From contig NW_008707309.1 of NCBI RefSeq assembly GCF_000327385.1, positions 33,030-97,029 on the forward strand: a stretch of DNA of 64,000 nucleotides. The letters run 5' to 3'. The notes below the pieces were generated by a model that saw only the letters and a list, made by a program, of their open reading frames with translations, ran no database searches and had not been told where the DNA came from. Origin of the DNA: Lottia gigantea. Taxonomy: Eukaryota > Mollusca > Gastropoda > Lottiidae. Shown here one piece after another: positions 22,858 through 33,307 of this stretch. Both the position numbers and the translations under genes were made by a program. Every line of letters starts with the position of its first letter. The first letter of the stretch is position 1.

Positions 22858-24322
22858 AATTACTGACTCTATATCTGATCTCTTATAGTTATTATTGACA
22901 GAGGTCAGTCTGAAACTTACTGACTCTATCTGATCTCTGATAGTTATTATTGACAGAGGCCAGTCTGAAACTTACTTACTCTATATCTGATCTCTGATAG
23001 TTATTATTGGCAAAGGTCAGTCTGAAACTTACTGACTCTATATCTGATCTCTGATAGTTATTATTGACAGAGGTCAGTCTCAAACTTACTGACTCTATAT
23101 AGGGCCTCTGATAGCTATTATTGACAGAGGTCAGTCTGAAACTTACTGACTCTATATCTGATCTCTGATAGTTATTATTGACAGAGATCAGTCTGAAACT
23201 TACTGACTCTATATCTGATCTCTGATAGTTATTATTGACAGAGATCAGTCTGAAACTTGCTGACTCTATATCTGATCTCTGATAGTTATTATTGACAGAG
23301 GTCAGTCTGAAACTTACTGACTCTATATTTGATCTTTGATAGTTATTATTGACAGAGGTCAGTCTGAAACTTACTGACTCTATATCTGATCTCTGATAGT
23401 TATTATTGACAGAGGTCAGTCTGAAATTTACTGACTCTATATCTGATCTTTGATAGTTATTATTGACAGAGGTCAGTCTGAAACTTACTGACTCTATATC
23501 TGATCTCTGATAGTTATTATTGACAGAGGTTAGTCTGAAACTTACTGACTCTATATAGGGCCTCTGATAGCTATTATTGACACAGATCAGTCTGAAACTT
23601 ACTGACTCTATATCTGGCCTCTGGTAGTTATTATTGACACAGATCAGTCTGAAGCTTACTGACTCTATATCTGATCTCTGATAGTTATTATTGACAGAGG
23701 TCAGTCTGAAACTTACTGACTCTATATCTGATCTCTGATAGTTATTATTGACAGAGGTCAGTCTGAAACTTACTGACTCTATATCTGATCTATGATAGTT
23801 ATTATTGACAGGGGTCAGTCTGAAACTTACTGACTCTATATCTGATCTCTGATAGTTATTATTGACAGAGGTCAGTCTGAAATTTACTGACTCTATATCT
23901 GATCTTTGATAGTTATTATTGACAGAGGTCAGTCTGAAACTTACTGACTCTATATCTGATCTCTGATAGTTATTATTGACAGAGGTTAGTCTGAAACTTA
24001 CTGACTCCATATCTGATCTTTGATAGCTATTATTGACACAGATCAGTCTGAAACTTACTGACTCTATATCTGACCTTTGATAGTTATTATTGACAGAGGT
24101 TAGTCTGAAACTTACTGACTCTATATCTGATCTTTGATAGCTATTATTGACAGAGGTTAGTCTGAAACTTACTGACTCTATATCTGATCTCTGATAGCTA
24201 TTATTGACACAGATCAGTCTGAAACTTACTGACTCTATATTTGATCTCTGATAGTTATTATTGACAGAGGTAAGTCTGAAACTTACTGACTATATCTGAT
24301 ATCTGATAGTTATTATTGACTG
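22858..24322. repeat. 57-bp minisatellite, about 25 copies
   Basis: The unit includes TTACTGACTCTATATCTGAT, CTCTGATAGTTATTATTGAC and AGAGGTCAGTCTGAAAC. 57 is 19 codons, so the minus strand stays open for 344 codons as a 19-residue repeat. Higher-order variants (AGGGCCTCTGATAGC) recur at 23100 and 23560, suggesting block duplication of several units. Confidence 0.97.
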
Positions 24323-25382
24323 AAACCTACCGCACAAAATATCGTCCAGAACGTATTTAATATATGAGTATATGGATACAAATTCAGCGTGGGTATGAAT
24401 CTGTTTGTATTAGTATAGTAAAAATATGGTATTTGTAAGTTAATATAACATTTGAAACATGATAAATCATAGTTGTACATCAAAAGAAATAGATTCACAA
24501 AGACAAAATCAACACTCTATCAAATATACACGCAGTATTTCAGCAAAAAAGATATAAAAATACCCTTAAAATAATGTCAAATAAAAAAATTCGAAAACAT
24601 TAGTCCAACCTCCTTTTTTGTTTATTTTAGGGAATCACTCCAGTCAGATCTAACTACATCTCTATATCAAATTTCATTATAATTCATAACACCACTAGCC
24701 AATAAACTTTCTTCCCTCTCCAACGCTGGGATTACGTGACTGAACAAAAGGGTTATTCCTAAAAAATAAGACTAGTTTAAACACGCTAATTAAGTCGCTG
24801 TTCTGAATTAGCCTAGTGTAATTCGAACGGCTGTAGCAGAGGTTACCAGGTCAGGGCAAAGGTGATTCCTCCGAAGAAGAAAGAATGGAGTCGTTAGAGC
24901 CTAACTGGAGTGGTTGCGTAAAAATAAAACCTTACAAAAATGAGGGACAAAACTTTGGTTTAAATTTATTTCGACTGATTGTCGTAAATTCATTTCAATT
25001 GTTTGGTCTAATTTTACTTAGACTAAATGAGAAGTTAACTATGGACGTTAAATTCCGTTCAATTTCAATTGTTTGGTCTAATTTTACCTAGGTTAATGGA
25101 CGTAAAACACCAATTTCAATACCAAACCTTTCTACTCGAGAAAATTGAAGCTATAGAAACATGCTGTTGAATATCATTGACCTAATTTGAAGAGTTTGTT
25201 GTCGATGAGAAATAAAAGGAGAAATTGTGAAATAGCTTGTATCTGATTGGTCATGCAGTTTTGAAAACTATAAAGTAGAAATGTCGAATTGTTTTCTGAT
25301 CTCAAGTGGAGTAAACTAATAAAAAAAACAACAACAAAAAAACAGCAGTCTGAGAAATTTCATTTTGAATCACATTCTAATT
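24323..25382. other. Intergenic, with a MITE D end fragment
   Basis: 24888-24965 has GTCGTTAGAGCCTAACTGGA followed by an ACAAAACTTTGG outer end, matching family D. CAATTGTTTGGTCTAATTTT occurs twice (about 24997 and 25067). No exon supported. Confidence 0.5.
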
Positions 25383-25588
25383 CAGTGGTTCCGAAACTTT
25401 TTCAGCCTTCAAACCTCTGGAGCAATCACCTGGACCTTTCATACCCCCAAAAATTTGTTTCATCCACATTTCTAGCATGTGATGATGTTAGGTGCTCTCT
25501 CAATTCAAAATAAATTCTTCTCCTACACCCTTGAGACCCTAGTTCCACAACCCCAGGGTGTGAAAACACTTCAGGTTGGGAACGGGGG
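25383..25588. mobile_element. Short hAT-like element with 8-bp target duplication
   Basis: Ends are CAGTGGTTCCGAAACTTTTT at the left and CAGGTTGGGAACGGGGG at the right, resembling hAT terminal repeats (CAGNGGTTCCCAACCT). Flanks TTCTAATT (25375-25382) and TTCTAATG (25589-25596) form a near-perfect 8-bp duplication, the size hAT transposases make. Part of the interior recurs at 54680-54760. Confidence 0.7.
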
Positions 25589-25834
25589 TTCTAATGTAAT
25601 TCTATTTACAGCTTTCCAGCATCCAAACATTAACAGTCTCTTCCAATTCACGTTTTATCAAATATAAATGTTAACTAGCTCGGAAGCTGACAGATCTGTG
25701 TCAAACAGGTCTAGTTTTTCTTTCTATTAAATTCTCATGACGGTCGTAAATACAAATTCTTATCCTCCTCCTACCGCCTTGTCATTATGAAATCGTCTGA
25801 TCCTTTCGTTCTGTCGATAGAGATAACCACAACA

Positions 25835-25900
25835 TCTTCACAGTGTCAAATTGTTACTTCGTCATAATTGACTGCAATAACCACTATTCTTGAATTGATA
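25835..25900. mobile_element. MITE family C terminal fragment
   Basis: CATCTTCACAGTGTCAAATT followed by a TTGACTGCAATAACCACTAT word matches the left terminal repeat of family C. No opposite end was found nearby. Confidence 0.7.
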
Positions 25901-26440
25901 ACTTTGAAGAGTACAAAAGGGTGTTTATGTAATATAAAAAATATGGTGCTTGTGACGTCACTAGTGTAGAATTTTTCACAATATATATATAATATAATAA
26001 TTAACATTTATATCACAGAAGATGTTTTAAACGCATAGAATAAAAGTTTCACAGTTTTTAAGGCTGAAGTTCCAGTAGAAAACTTCAAGACAAAAATATA
26101 TTCTCTCTGTCGCTTTGTTTTTTCAACATTTTAAGATTTTCAGAAGGTTTCAAATACTCATATCTTCTTGAATTGTATAAAGTGTCATCTGGAGTCCAAT
26201 TTTGGAATTTCGGTTTGTTTATCCGAAACATACATGGACACAATTGGTCAATAATTTAGTTCGTAACCAATTAGATTGACTGAATTAAATTATGGCGGGA
26301 AATTTCATCATTATAGGGGTCGCTATGATTTTAGAATCGTTACGTCACATAGCAACCACTTTTATTTTGACGTAATGAGAGATATCACAAAATCTAATAC
26401 ACTCTTAGATTTTCGTTGATTCTGGCATGTTCTGTAATAG

Positions 26441-26446
26441 TTTATT
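26441..26446 (-). terminator. AATAAA overlapping the lectin stop codon
   Basis: On the minus strand the stop and signal run together as AGTTAAATAAAC: TAA ends at 26446 and AATAAA occupies 26446-26441. If used, the 3' UTR would be only about 15-30 nt. Usage is unproven. Confidence 0.35.
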
Positions 26447-29400
26447 TAACTCGGCCAGTGTTTTATTTTAGGCGGGACTGTGGGTAAGGCGAATCGATCT
26501 TCTTTTATTGTCTTAATACACAGATAACTGATTATAATATAGACTATAGTAACTACTAACACAATACTCGAATATATCAGTACTAGTATTATGATAGATT
26601 GACTTGGCTGACTCGTAGTCTCGATCACCTGTAAGGAAAGCATAAGATATTCAAATAAAATGGAGATTTCCGCCCTTCAGTACGTTATAGGGCTAAGCTT
26701 ATGAAATGAGTTGTATATCCTACCGTGCTGTGTCTTATGATATTAATTGGCTCTTTACGAAGTGGAAGCTAAGAACTGGATTCAATGAAACAACTTTAAA
26801 ATGTTTGAATTCGGTTGCACTTCTAAAAGGAGATGAATCAGAAACAAATCTCTACATAAGTGGTGGTGTTGGGTGGTGGTCTGGGGTGGGAGGGTGTATA
26901 GTATATATATACTATAGCGCATCTGTATTTAGTTTGGTTTAGCCTATTTTCGGTGAAGTAAAAACGTTTATAAAAAAGTTGATACTTACAGCTACGTCTG
27001 TAACTGGGGCTGAAAATGCAAAAATTTTGACACAACAATTACAACGTAATAAAATCTCTAATTATAACATCTTTTAGCGTCTTGATAACCAAGAATTATT
27101 ATGAGGATTAACTAGCCTTGAATAATTGGACTCTTTTGGGTTTAATTCATTCTAATGACGATCGTTTTCATTGCTAAAACTTGAGAATTTGTAGCTCAGC
27201 AACCAACACAACAACGTCATATTAACTAATGATAGTGAACAGTAAAACTACGAGCCTGAAAGACCATACGACCATAACCATAAGATATTTTAAATAAAGT
27301 TATACTTACGATCGTGACAAACGTAAGGTAATTCATCGCTACAGTTCCACGCCTTCCAGGTTGAAGTTATAGTTGACATAGCAACACAGGGTTTATCACC
27401 AGCGAATACAGGTTGATCAGGATGCCAGTTACTCCAGTTTGAAATTCTACCATTCTGCCAGCGAAACTCATTTCGTTCTTTATAATAACGTAACCCCAAC
27501 CAATATGTCCTGTTTTTGTAGAAAATACTAGTTATAGTCAATTTCAAGACTTGATGCATTTGAGCCTCTCTACTATTACCACAAGATAATATCCCTGAAT
27601 CGCAGTAATCTTGAACTACTGAGAGGTTTAAATGCTCATCTAAATGGTTATCTGGGCAGAATGTGTTCAAGACAGTTATTGAGAGAACTTTTCATCAGAG
27701 AGTTACATTGACAGTTCCAAACTTACTTCAAATTTCGTTGAATGACATTACACCTAACCCATCGATTTTTCAAATAGCTCTTTCTAAGAGATAAAGTTAT
27801 AACTTTGTGAATTAGAGTCATCTTCATAAAATTAGCAAAACCCTTATCGGTGTAATCAGTTACTTCCGGTTGGATCGCGTGAGAAAAGTAGGCTTTTAAC
27901 ATAAGCTGGTGAAATTGGTCTAGATATTCTCAAAGAGTGACCATGCACTGGTTAAAAAGAAAATAAAAACGAGTTTTGTAACTTGACGATGCTCCTGTCT
28001 ACCAGTTGATACTTGACTAAACCTTTTGACATTGATCTTAACCGTACCTGTTTACAATGGTCAACTGGGATAAATAAGGAAAGATGGCTTCTTCAATGAA
28101 AATCAGATGAGAACCCACGACCGTGAGAACAGCCGCACCAGAACAGACAGTCCTACAGTTGAAACAATACTACCATACATGAATACATACCTATTAAGAT
28201 TTGAGATTTCGTCCCTCTTGATACTTTCCATATCATTTTCATTGTGCATCTCTAGTAACACCTGGTTAAACGAGTCTTTACATCCAGTAGCCGCCATTGT
28301 CCAGTTTAAGTGTCGTATCGAGAAAATCCTTTCATTTTTCAACTCGGCTGAAAAAGATGAACAATAAGCTTACACTAACATTCTGAAAAGTGATAAGTGG
28401 TAGCTGAAGTAGCGTTCTATCAGTTGGTAAATTAAATATTTAGATGACTATACAGATAGTTGAAATTGAGCTTTATCATCTGGTAAAGTAAATATTTAGA
28501 TGACTATACAGATAGCTGAAACTGAGCTCTATCAGCTGGTAAAGTAAATATTTAGACGACTATACAGATAGTTGAAATTGAGCTTTATCAGCTGGTAAAG
28601 TAAATATTTAGACGACTATACAGATAGCTGAAACTGAGCTCTATTAGCTGGTAAAGTAAATATTTAGACGACTATACAGATAGCTGAAACTGAGCTCTAT
28701 CAGCTGGTAAAGTAAATATTTAGATGACTATACAGATAGTTGAAATTGAGCTTTATCAGCTGGTAAAGTAAATATTTAGACGACTATACAGATAGCTGAA
28801 ACTGAGCTCTATCAGCTGGTAAAGTAAATATTTAGATGGCCATACATATAGCTGAAATTGTGTTCTATCAGCTGATAAAGTAAATACTTAAACGACTATA
28901 CAGATAGCTGAAATTGAGCTCTATCAGCTGGTAAAGTAAATATTTAGATGTCTATACAGATAGCTGAAACTGAGCTCTATCAGCTGGTAAAGTAAATATT
29001 TAGATGGCCATACATATAGCTGAAATTGGAATATTGCCATTGGCCGTTAGTTAGACGTAAATCCGAAAATGATAAAAACAAGAAAATAGGGAAAACAAGA
29101 TATCGTACGATCAATTACAAAGTGTCACAATATTTACATTTCATTCATTGTCTCATTATTTATTTAATATTTCCCGTTTTTCAGATATTATTTTGTCAGT
29201 AACCGTGTTCACATTGCTGTTACAAGAACTCTACAGAAGAAGAACTCTACAGAAGAAGAACTCTACAAAAGATATGAGTTCACAATGTCTTGGGCTCTAG
29301 TACTGACCGTTGATGAAATATCCAAGCGACAGAATTTAGGTGACTTTGATTACCGAACGGATGAATATTACTAAAATATGAAAATAAAACTTACCTCTTA

Positions 29401-29467
29401 TTACAGTTAAAATGAATAAAATTATCACGATCAACTTCAAAATAAAACTAATTCCCATATTCTCCAT
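26446..29467 (-). CDS. Single-pass membrane C-type lectin, complete five-exon gene
   Basis: Minus-strand coding exons are 29467-29395, 28347-28191, 27509-27310, 27009-26990 and 26628-26446. They join with matching phases (1, 2, 1, 0) to give 210 residues. Residues 1-25 are a signal peptide (MENMGISFILKLIVIILFIL). Residues about 36-143 form one C-type lectin domain: W41, C47, TYWLGL (78-83), FRWQNG (92-97), C118, WNC (131-133) and C141, giving the canonical C47-C141 and C118-C133 pairs. The calcium and sugar motifs are degenerate: HPDQP replaces EPN or QPD, and WNC replaces WND, so classical mannose or galactose binding is unlikely. A 20-nt microexon encodes PPVTDVA. The last exon holds a TM helix (about 161-186) and a 24-residue basic-then-proline cytosolic tail. 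Ligand unknown. Confidence 0.87.
28412..29033. repeat. 56-bp minisatellite, array 2 (about 11 copies), inverted relative to array 1
   Basis: The unit includes GTAAAGTAAATATTTAGATG, ACTATACAGATAGCTGAAAC and TGAGCTCTATCAGCTG, the reverse complement of the array at 10420-11812. It lies wholly inside lectin intron 1 (28348-29394). Confidence 0.96.
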
Positions 29468-30589
29468 ATTTAATATTTAACTGTTTTTATACACATATAC
29501 TTTTAAATTCTTCAGTCACGGTATATTTCAATTCAATAAGGAAGGGAACACAAGTACTAGAGAGTCTCTGAAATTCTTCATCATTTGCTTTATCCCGACA
29601 TGACAAACGATTTCGTTGTTTATTTTTCCATCCAAAGTTTTAAACGCATGACACTCTCCGATCGGATTTGTAAGGTCTGTCTGGAAAAGTCTGGAGGTAG
29701 GTGATATCCGTAGGCTTAGCTTATATGACAATATTAACGATAGAGCGATTTAAACTGACGTCAAACGAGAATTAATATAACTCTTTTCTTAGATTTAAAA
29801 AAAAAACAAAACATGTAACTGCGTTTTTATTCATTTTTTGATAACAATGGCTAATTTAAAATAATGATATTGGTGTGCAGACTAACATAAACTCCGTCTA
29901 TCGTTCAATATATTTGTAAAGAAAATGAAATATATTTGTATTCTATGATTTGTAAGGAGCAATTAGTCTGTGCTGATTATTTTCATAAGTTAAATGTTAA
30001 GTTAAACGATTTTCGAAACCAAGCTAATTTTTTTAGATAATTTTTGTCATTCTGCATCTTGGTTTTTCAGCCGCACAAATTTATAATATTCAGAGTTATA
30101 CACGCTTACGATTATATTTAGTCTCCAGTGTGAGTGCTCTTCTTCATAATCCTTCAGACTTCTGGGTCCGAGGTTTTGATCACCTGGTGCCACTCTGTAA
30201 CTACCCAGGTCTTCACAATCCGAGGTTTAGATACCTGGCATATCTGGTCTCTACAGTGTTAGTGTTTGTCTCCCTTATCAAACTAGAGCTAGGTTGTATA
30301 CCGGTATTTTTCCTTCTTCTGAGTCTTGATGCCACTCTTCACCTTGGCTTTTAGACACACGCATTTATTGTTCCAAGAGTCTAATGTCTGTATTAAGTCT
30401 CCAATCTTGGTGCTTGTCTTCACAATCTGACAAGGATTTAAATATAGGACTTATAGGTAGAATACTGGTATTTGTCCTGTTCGTCACCCAGTGAAATACA
30501 GAATAATTTCTGAAACTTGTTGTATAAAACTTGTGGTATTTAGTCTTTTTAAAACAAACAACCTCTTAACGCTCGAGATTTTTTCATTT
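29468..30589. other. Lectin upstream region, non-coding
   Basis: AT-rich. At 30120-30480 there is a weak, old repetition of a TCTTCACAATCC and GGTTTAGATACCTGG theme. The lectin promoter should lie near 29470-29800 but no core element was recognised. Confidence 0.45.
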
Positions 30590-30822
30590 TTATTTAAAGG
30601 AATTATTCCAAGTAAAAGTCTTAACGATTTTTTTTGTCTCTTTTTTCGTTTTTTCTATGTCTCAAGAAATGACGAGTCGTCATTTTACCCTTCAAACGCA
30701 GATATTTCTAGATACACATGGAAGGCTCAAATTTTGACGATGGACTATGGACTCTATTACTGATTGGCTTAGCTAAATCAATTCCTGTTTCTGAGACAAA
30801 GGTATGATTGGTGAAACAGGTG
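30590..30822. mobile_element. MITE family B, copy 4 (left end unclear)
   Basis: Shares GACGAGTCGTCATTTTACCC, CACATGGAAGGCTCAAATTT and CTATTACTGATTGGCTTAGC with the right half of family B. The left terminal repeat is degraded or lost. Confidence 0.7.
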
Positions 30823-31631
30823 TGAATCTTGCTAAGAAATTTTAGCAAATGTAAGTCCAACCATAAAATGAAGCAAGGTTAAAAAGTAATATCAGCAAGA
30901 AACTGAATACTATACTACACTTTACTTAGGACTTGTGTCTGTACCTTCCTATGATTTCAAACTAAGTTGATTCGGCCAAGCTCAAATCCGACTATATGTC
31001 CATATACATCTACATCGAACCAATTACAGAATGTGTACGATAAAATATTTGTAAGAGTTGCGTCCCTTGAAAAATTATTTGTGATTTTTTTGTAAAGGCG
31101 TAAACTGTTGGATATATAACTTTATTAGAAACCCAGCTGCACAAGTCAATCATCCCTGGGATCTTTCTACATACAACTACATTAATACATTTACAAAATG
31201 GTAATTTAATAAAAACTAGAAATAACATAGAAAATGAATGATGAAAATTAAGAGTCACATTAAGGTGATTTAATAGCATGTAAAAACGAAATGAAATAAA
31301 TGTAATTTGTGGTATAAGCAATTTAAAAGCCTTTTTATTTTTTTCGTAAGAAAAGGGGACCATGACTCCAAAGTGCACATCAATTGTTAGACTAATTATA
31401 TGATTTTGTTATACAATGTTTGTGAATTATAAAAATACTTCATCATGAGTGGATGTTTTCTTAATTTCTATTCTCTTTTTATAACGATTTCTGAACAACA
31501 AATTGCTTCCATAACTTTTCTTTTTATCACAACAAAATGTCAACAGTGTTTAAGATTTGTACCACAGGCCACTTAGAGTTGTACAACAGGCCACTTAACA
31601 TTTTCTATGAATCAATACTCATTTGTCCGTA
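30823..31631. other. Intergenic, unassigned
   Basis: A 122-codon minus-strand open frame (31010-31378) is low-complexity and phenylalanine-rich, with no family resemblance, and is not called. CAGGCCACTTA occurs twice at 31565-31600. Confidence 0.45.
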
Positions 31632-31944
31632 GTACGGGGGTTTGTTTAGGACATGTTTAATGTTTTTTTTATTTATGATTTATTTCTACTTATTTTTCAG
31701 TTTTGTATAATGAATTATCAGTTTTGTTTACTATTTTTTATTTTTGGTTTATTGATTATGATTTAATTCTATTTATTTTTGTTTGCTGAATTATGTTTTA
31801 ATAAAAATCGGCCACTACCCGACTACCATACAGGTCAACATCATGAGATACAACCAGATAATTCAGCAGACGAAACTGAAAAAAAAAAGTAGAATTAAAT
31901 CATAAATAAAACAAATTAAACATGTCCTAAACAAACCACCGTAC
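31632..31944. mobile_element. MITE family G, single copy
   Basis: Arms are GTACGGGGGTTTGTTTAGGA followed by CATGTTTAATG, and the reverse-complementary CATGTCCTAAACAAACCACC followed by GTAC; the matched arms run roughly 70 bp. The interior near 31810-31870 contains a piece of repeat H (CATCATGAGATACAACCAGA). Confidence 0.85.
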
Positions 31945-33190
31945 ATTTTGCATAGTGTGAAACGTGAACACAAATTCCAGGGCAGTATCTTGGTCCAGAT
32001 GAAACTACGTCTGGAAATAACATACACAAACGTAGTACACCACCATCTTGAATCTCTTCTCGACTTAATAAGTCGAATTTTGAAAAGATTTTAAAAAAAT
32101 GGCTTTGAATATTATTTGAAGGCTTAGTTTAAACAAAATGGCTTTTTTAAAAAAATCGATAAAGAATAAAAATTCAGATATTTTGAATTAAAACCACTTT
32201 TTAGAAGGGGGAGGGGGTCTCTATTCTTTTCCTTGCATGTATTTCCATCATTGATATTAAATTCGAATTCGTTTTCGATTTTTCATTTTTATCTTGACAT
32301 ACGGTATCTATTTTCATCCAGTCCTTTTCTTAAACTATGTTCTCTATACTTGATAACAAAGACACAAGTTCTCATTGCACCATTCGTTGGTAATCCTTGA
32401 CCCGGTCTATTTTTAGATTTATTGGGAAAACAAAAGTTTGAGCGTCATGGGCAAGTTACTTTCCTTGAAACAACTGAGTTATAATCAGAGCAATTTGACT
32501 TTCAAAGCAGGTTGGTAGTTATTATTGTCAAAAATTAAATTTGTTTTGGAAGATATTCCACTTTAGGGCACACTTGAACGATGTAGTAGTAGTGAGAAAA
32601 TTGTGTTGGTTTTGTTGTATGTAGGCCTAGGCCTAGTATTCAGTGTACTACATACGGAATGAGGTATATCATACCGTTCTGTATATTCGTTATTGTTATC
32701 AGAAACACGAATCTTAGCTCGAGATTCGAACTGTAACTTCAACATCGTGCCGGTCATTATGTGGCTGAAGATGTCATAAATTGGTGTTGTTCGAATTATA
32801 ACTTCATAGTTTCAGTACGGTATAGGTTAATTGGAGGTGTTTATCGATATTGTTTGTTTACGTGTAGAAAGTAGGCGTTACTTCAAATCTATTTATAACT
32901 ATATAGGTTTTGGCCCACTCTCGTTATTGCTATGATCTAATATTATATTATGTGTGGTTACAGAAAAGTTTTAAAGGTTCGAATAGCAGAACGAAACCCC
33001 GAATTCAAATAGTTAACATTGGAAGCAGCTAATTCATAACCATACGCGACCGGTAATCTCTATGAGCGCGAGCGTGAGGATGAACGTGTTAAAGAATATC
33101 TGTGTTTTCGTCTGATTTCTCAACACGACTAAATGCAGACTGCGCATGCATTAATATAAATCGAAAGTAGAAGAAGCAGACGTCATTGCG
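31945..33190. other. Upstream of the LENG9-like gene
   Basis: AT-rich to 32500, more mixed afterwards. CpG and the word GCGCGAGCG appear at 33045-33075, which could be near a promoter. No upstream coding exon was recognised. A 5' UTR exon is possible, because the first coding exon follows an acceptor-like TTTTCCAG at 33233-33240. Confidence 0.45.
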
Positions 33191-33307
33191 TTAACCTTGA
33201 TAAGGTACTGTTGTACTAATGCAATGTTCTTGTCATTTTCCAGGGAGTTTCCACTCAGAACACTGGCCGCATCAGGAAGACACATTTCTAGAATAACCAA
33301 TCCTACC

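Noticed and set aside
22976-24010. 344-codon minus-strand open frame of 19-residue repeats (ESVSFRLTSVNNNYQRSDI)
   Set aside because: It is the translation of a 57-bp minisatellite whose length is a multiple of three. Variants are not codon-biased, there is no start context or splice context, and no unique flanking protein.
27510-27670. N-terminal extension of the lectin exon (continuous open frame upstream of 27509)
   Set aside because: A good acceptor (ACAAAAACAG) at 27510-27512 gives exact phase with the 28191 donor and a normal-length lectin domain. Keeping the extension would duplicate the domain start.
31010-31378. 122-codon minus-strand open frame
   Set aside because: Low complexity, no domain or splice support, no resemblance to a known family.
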